A DNA stretch of 5,434 nucleotides from an uncultured Clostridia bacterium (lineage in GTDB: Bacteria > Bacillota > Clostridia > Lachnospirales > Lachnospiraceae): assembly GCA_946614685.1 (NCBI GenBank), contig CAMOHF010000103.1, positions 1 to 5,434 of the forward strand, given 5' to 3'. Below the pieces are notes generated by a model, which worked only from the letters and a program-made list of their open reading frames with translations, did not search any database and was not told the origin of the DNA. A program made the translations under genes and the position numbers. How positions within the stretch are numbered: the first letter of the stretch is position 1; every line of letters begins with the position of its first letter. Of the stretch, positions 5,059 to 5,434 are shown piece by piece.

Positions 5059-5434
5059 TTACACCCCCGTCTGTGTAATCAGTCTGTCGTAGACCTCATT
5101 CAATACCTGAATAACTTTGGATGAGAGGTTGTAAAGGTTCTCGAATTTCACGAGATCCGCAGCCTCTTCATTCTGGTCGACGCCCGAGAAGGACTTTCTC
5201 TGATTGTCGATCGTGTATCTGATGTCATCTTGATTATCGGCAAATACTTTCATTTTCGAAATATCTACCGCCATATTTGTGGTAACAGACTGTAAAAACT
5301 GGGATACGGTACCCTGTTCAAACATATTGACGTCAGTCATGCCCTTTAAGATCTTGTCAACGATCGGTCTGTAATCGATGTTGCCCTGCTCGATATCCTC
5401 TTTATAGGACACAACCACCTTCGACGGATCGGTC
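5059..5434 (-). CDS. flgK: Flagellar hook-associated protein 1 FlgK, C-terminal 124 residues (5' end outside window)
   Basis: FlgK is the first of two junction proteins between the flagellar hook and filament; it is secreted by the flagellar export apparatus and assembles outside the cell. The frame is open from the window edge, so the gene is cut by the window and not broken. The visible part begins TDPSKVVVSYKEDIEQ and ends with the alpha-helical D0 terminus that packs inside the filament. This tail carries the family hallmarks SGVDQNEEAADLVKFE and LYNLSSKVIQVLNEVYDRL, followed by a TAA stop. A GTG at 5418 lies in this frame but has no ribosome site and starts in mid-domain, so it is read as internal Val. 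The last codons of flgK contain the GGGGG that serves as ribosome site for flgL, which starts 4 nt further on. Translation of the pair is probably coupled. The identification rests on the conserved C-terminus and on flgL downstream. Confidence 0.96.
   Translation of the reverse strand, partial: TDPSKVVVSYKEDIEQGNIDYRPIVDKILKGMTDVNMFEQGTVSQFLQSVTTNMAVDISKMKVFADNQDDIRYTIDNQRKSFSGVDQNEEAADLVKFENLYNLSSKVIQVLNEVYDRLITQTGV

Noticed and set aside
4524..5078. 184-codon plus-strand open frame opposite flgL, and other plus-strand open frames over fliD, flaG, fliW and flgL
   Set aside because: They lie antisense to clearly conserved flagellar genes, show no recognisable domain, lack convincing ribosome sites, and are expected from the codon pattern of the true strand.
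5403..5418. GTG at 5418 as a start of a short gene
   Set aside because: The frame is open upstream to the window edge and the protein is plainly the end of FlgK.
1..5434. CRISPR arrays, tRNA or rRNA genes, insertion sequences
   Set aside because: No repeat-spacer pattern, cloverleaf, ribosomal RNA or transposase-like frame was seen; the window is fully accounted for by flagellar genes and their control regions.

Overview
The window is a dense flagellar late-gene cluster. Every gene lies on the minus strand, so it reads from high to low coordinates: flgK (3' end only), flgL, fliW, csrA, flaG, fliD, fliS (5' part only). The gene set points to a motile Gram-positive bacterium of the Bacillota, and the clostridial family Lachnospiraceae is my best guess. 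Reasons are the FliW-CsrA pair next to flgL, flaG directly before fliD-fliS, moderate base composition, strong GGAGG ribosome sites, a CsrA of the Bacillus type with Asn at position 55, and a long (517 aa) FlgL. Placement below order is inference.

Layout. 5434-5059: last 124 codons of flgK, hook-filament junction protein 1. 5054-3501: flgL, junction protein 2, starting 4 nt after flgK. 3483-3449: an intrinsic terminator for the flgK-flgL unit, overlapped by a good housekeeping-type promoter (3514-3486) that can start a fliW-csrA transcript. 3384-2703: fliW and csrA, 4 nt apart, closed by a strong hairpin at 2690-2667. 2666-2491: a regulatory region with a sigma-28 (SigD/FliA)-type promoter, an overlapping sigma-A-type promoter, short repeats, and a leader RNA with two CsrA-type GGA motifs. 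2490-2: flaG, fliD and fliS, with a hairpin in the 90-nt fliD-fliS gap. No gene-free stretch exceeds 300 bases.

How the parts work together. FlgK and FlgL join hook to filament, FliD caps the filament, FliS is the flagellin export chaperone, and FlaG influences filament length. FliW and CsrA form the flagellin homeostasis switch known from Bacillus subtilis: FliW sequesters CsrA until flagellin sequesters FliW, and free CsrA blocks translation of its target mRNA. No flagellin gene is in the window. The flaG leader nevertheless has the architecture expected of a CsrA target: one GGA in a hairpin loop and one overlapping the Shine-Dalgarno. The most interesting proposal here is therefore that the switch also controls the filament cap and chaperone operon. 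The second is the promoter/terminator overlap in front of fliW, which could let fliW-csrA transcripts escape a terminator that stops flgL transcripts.
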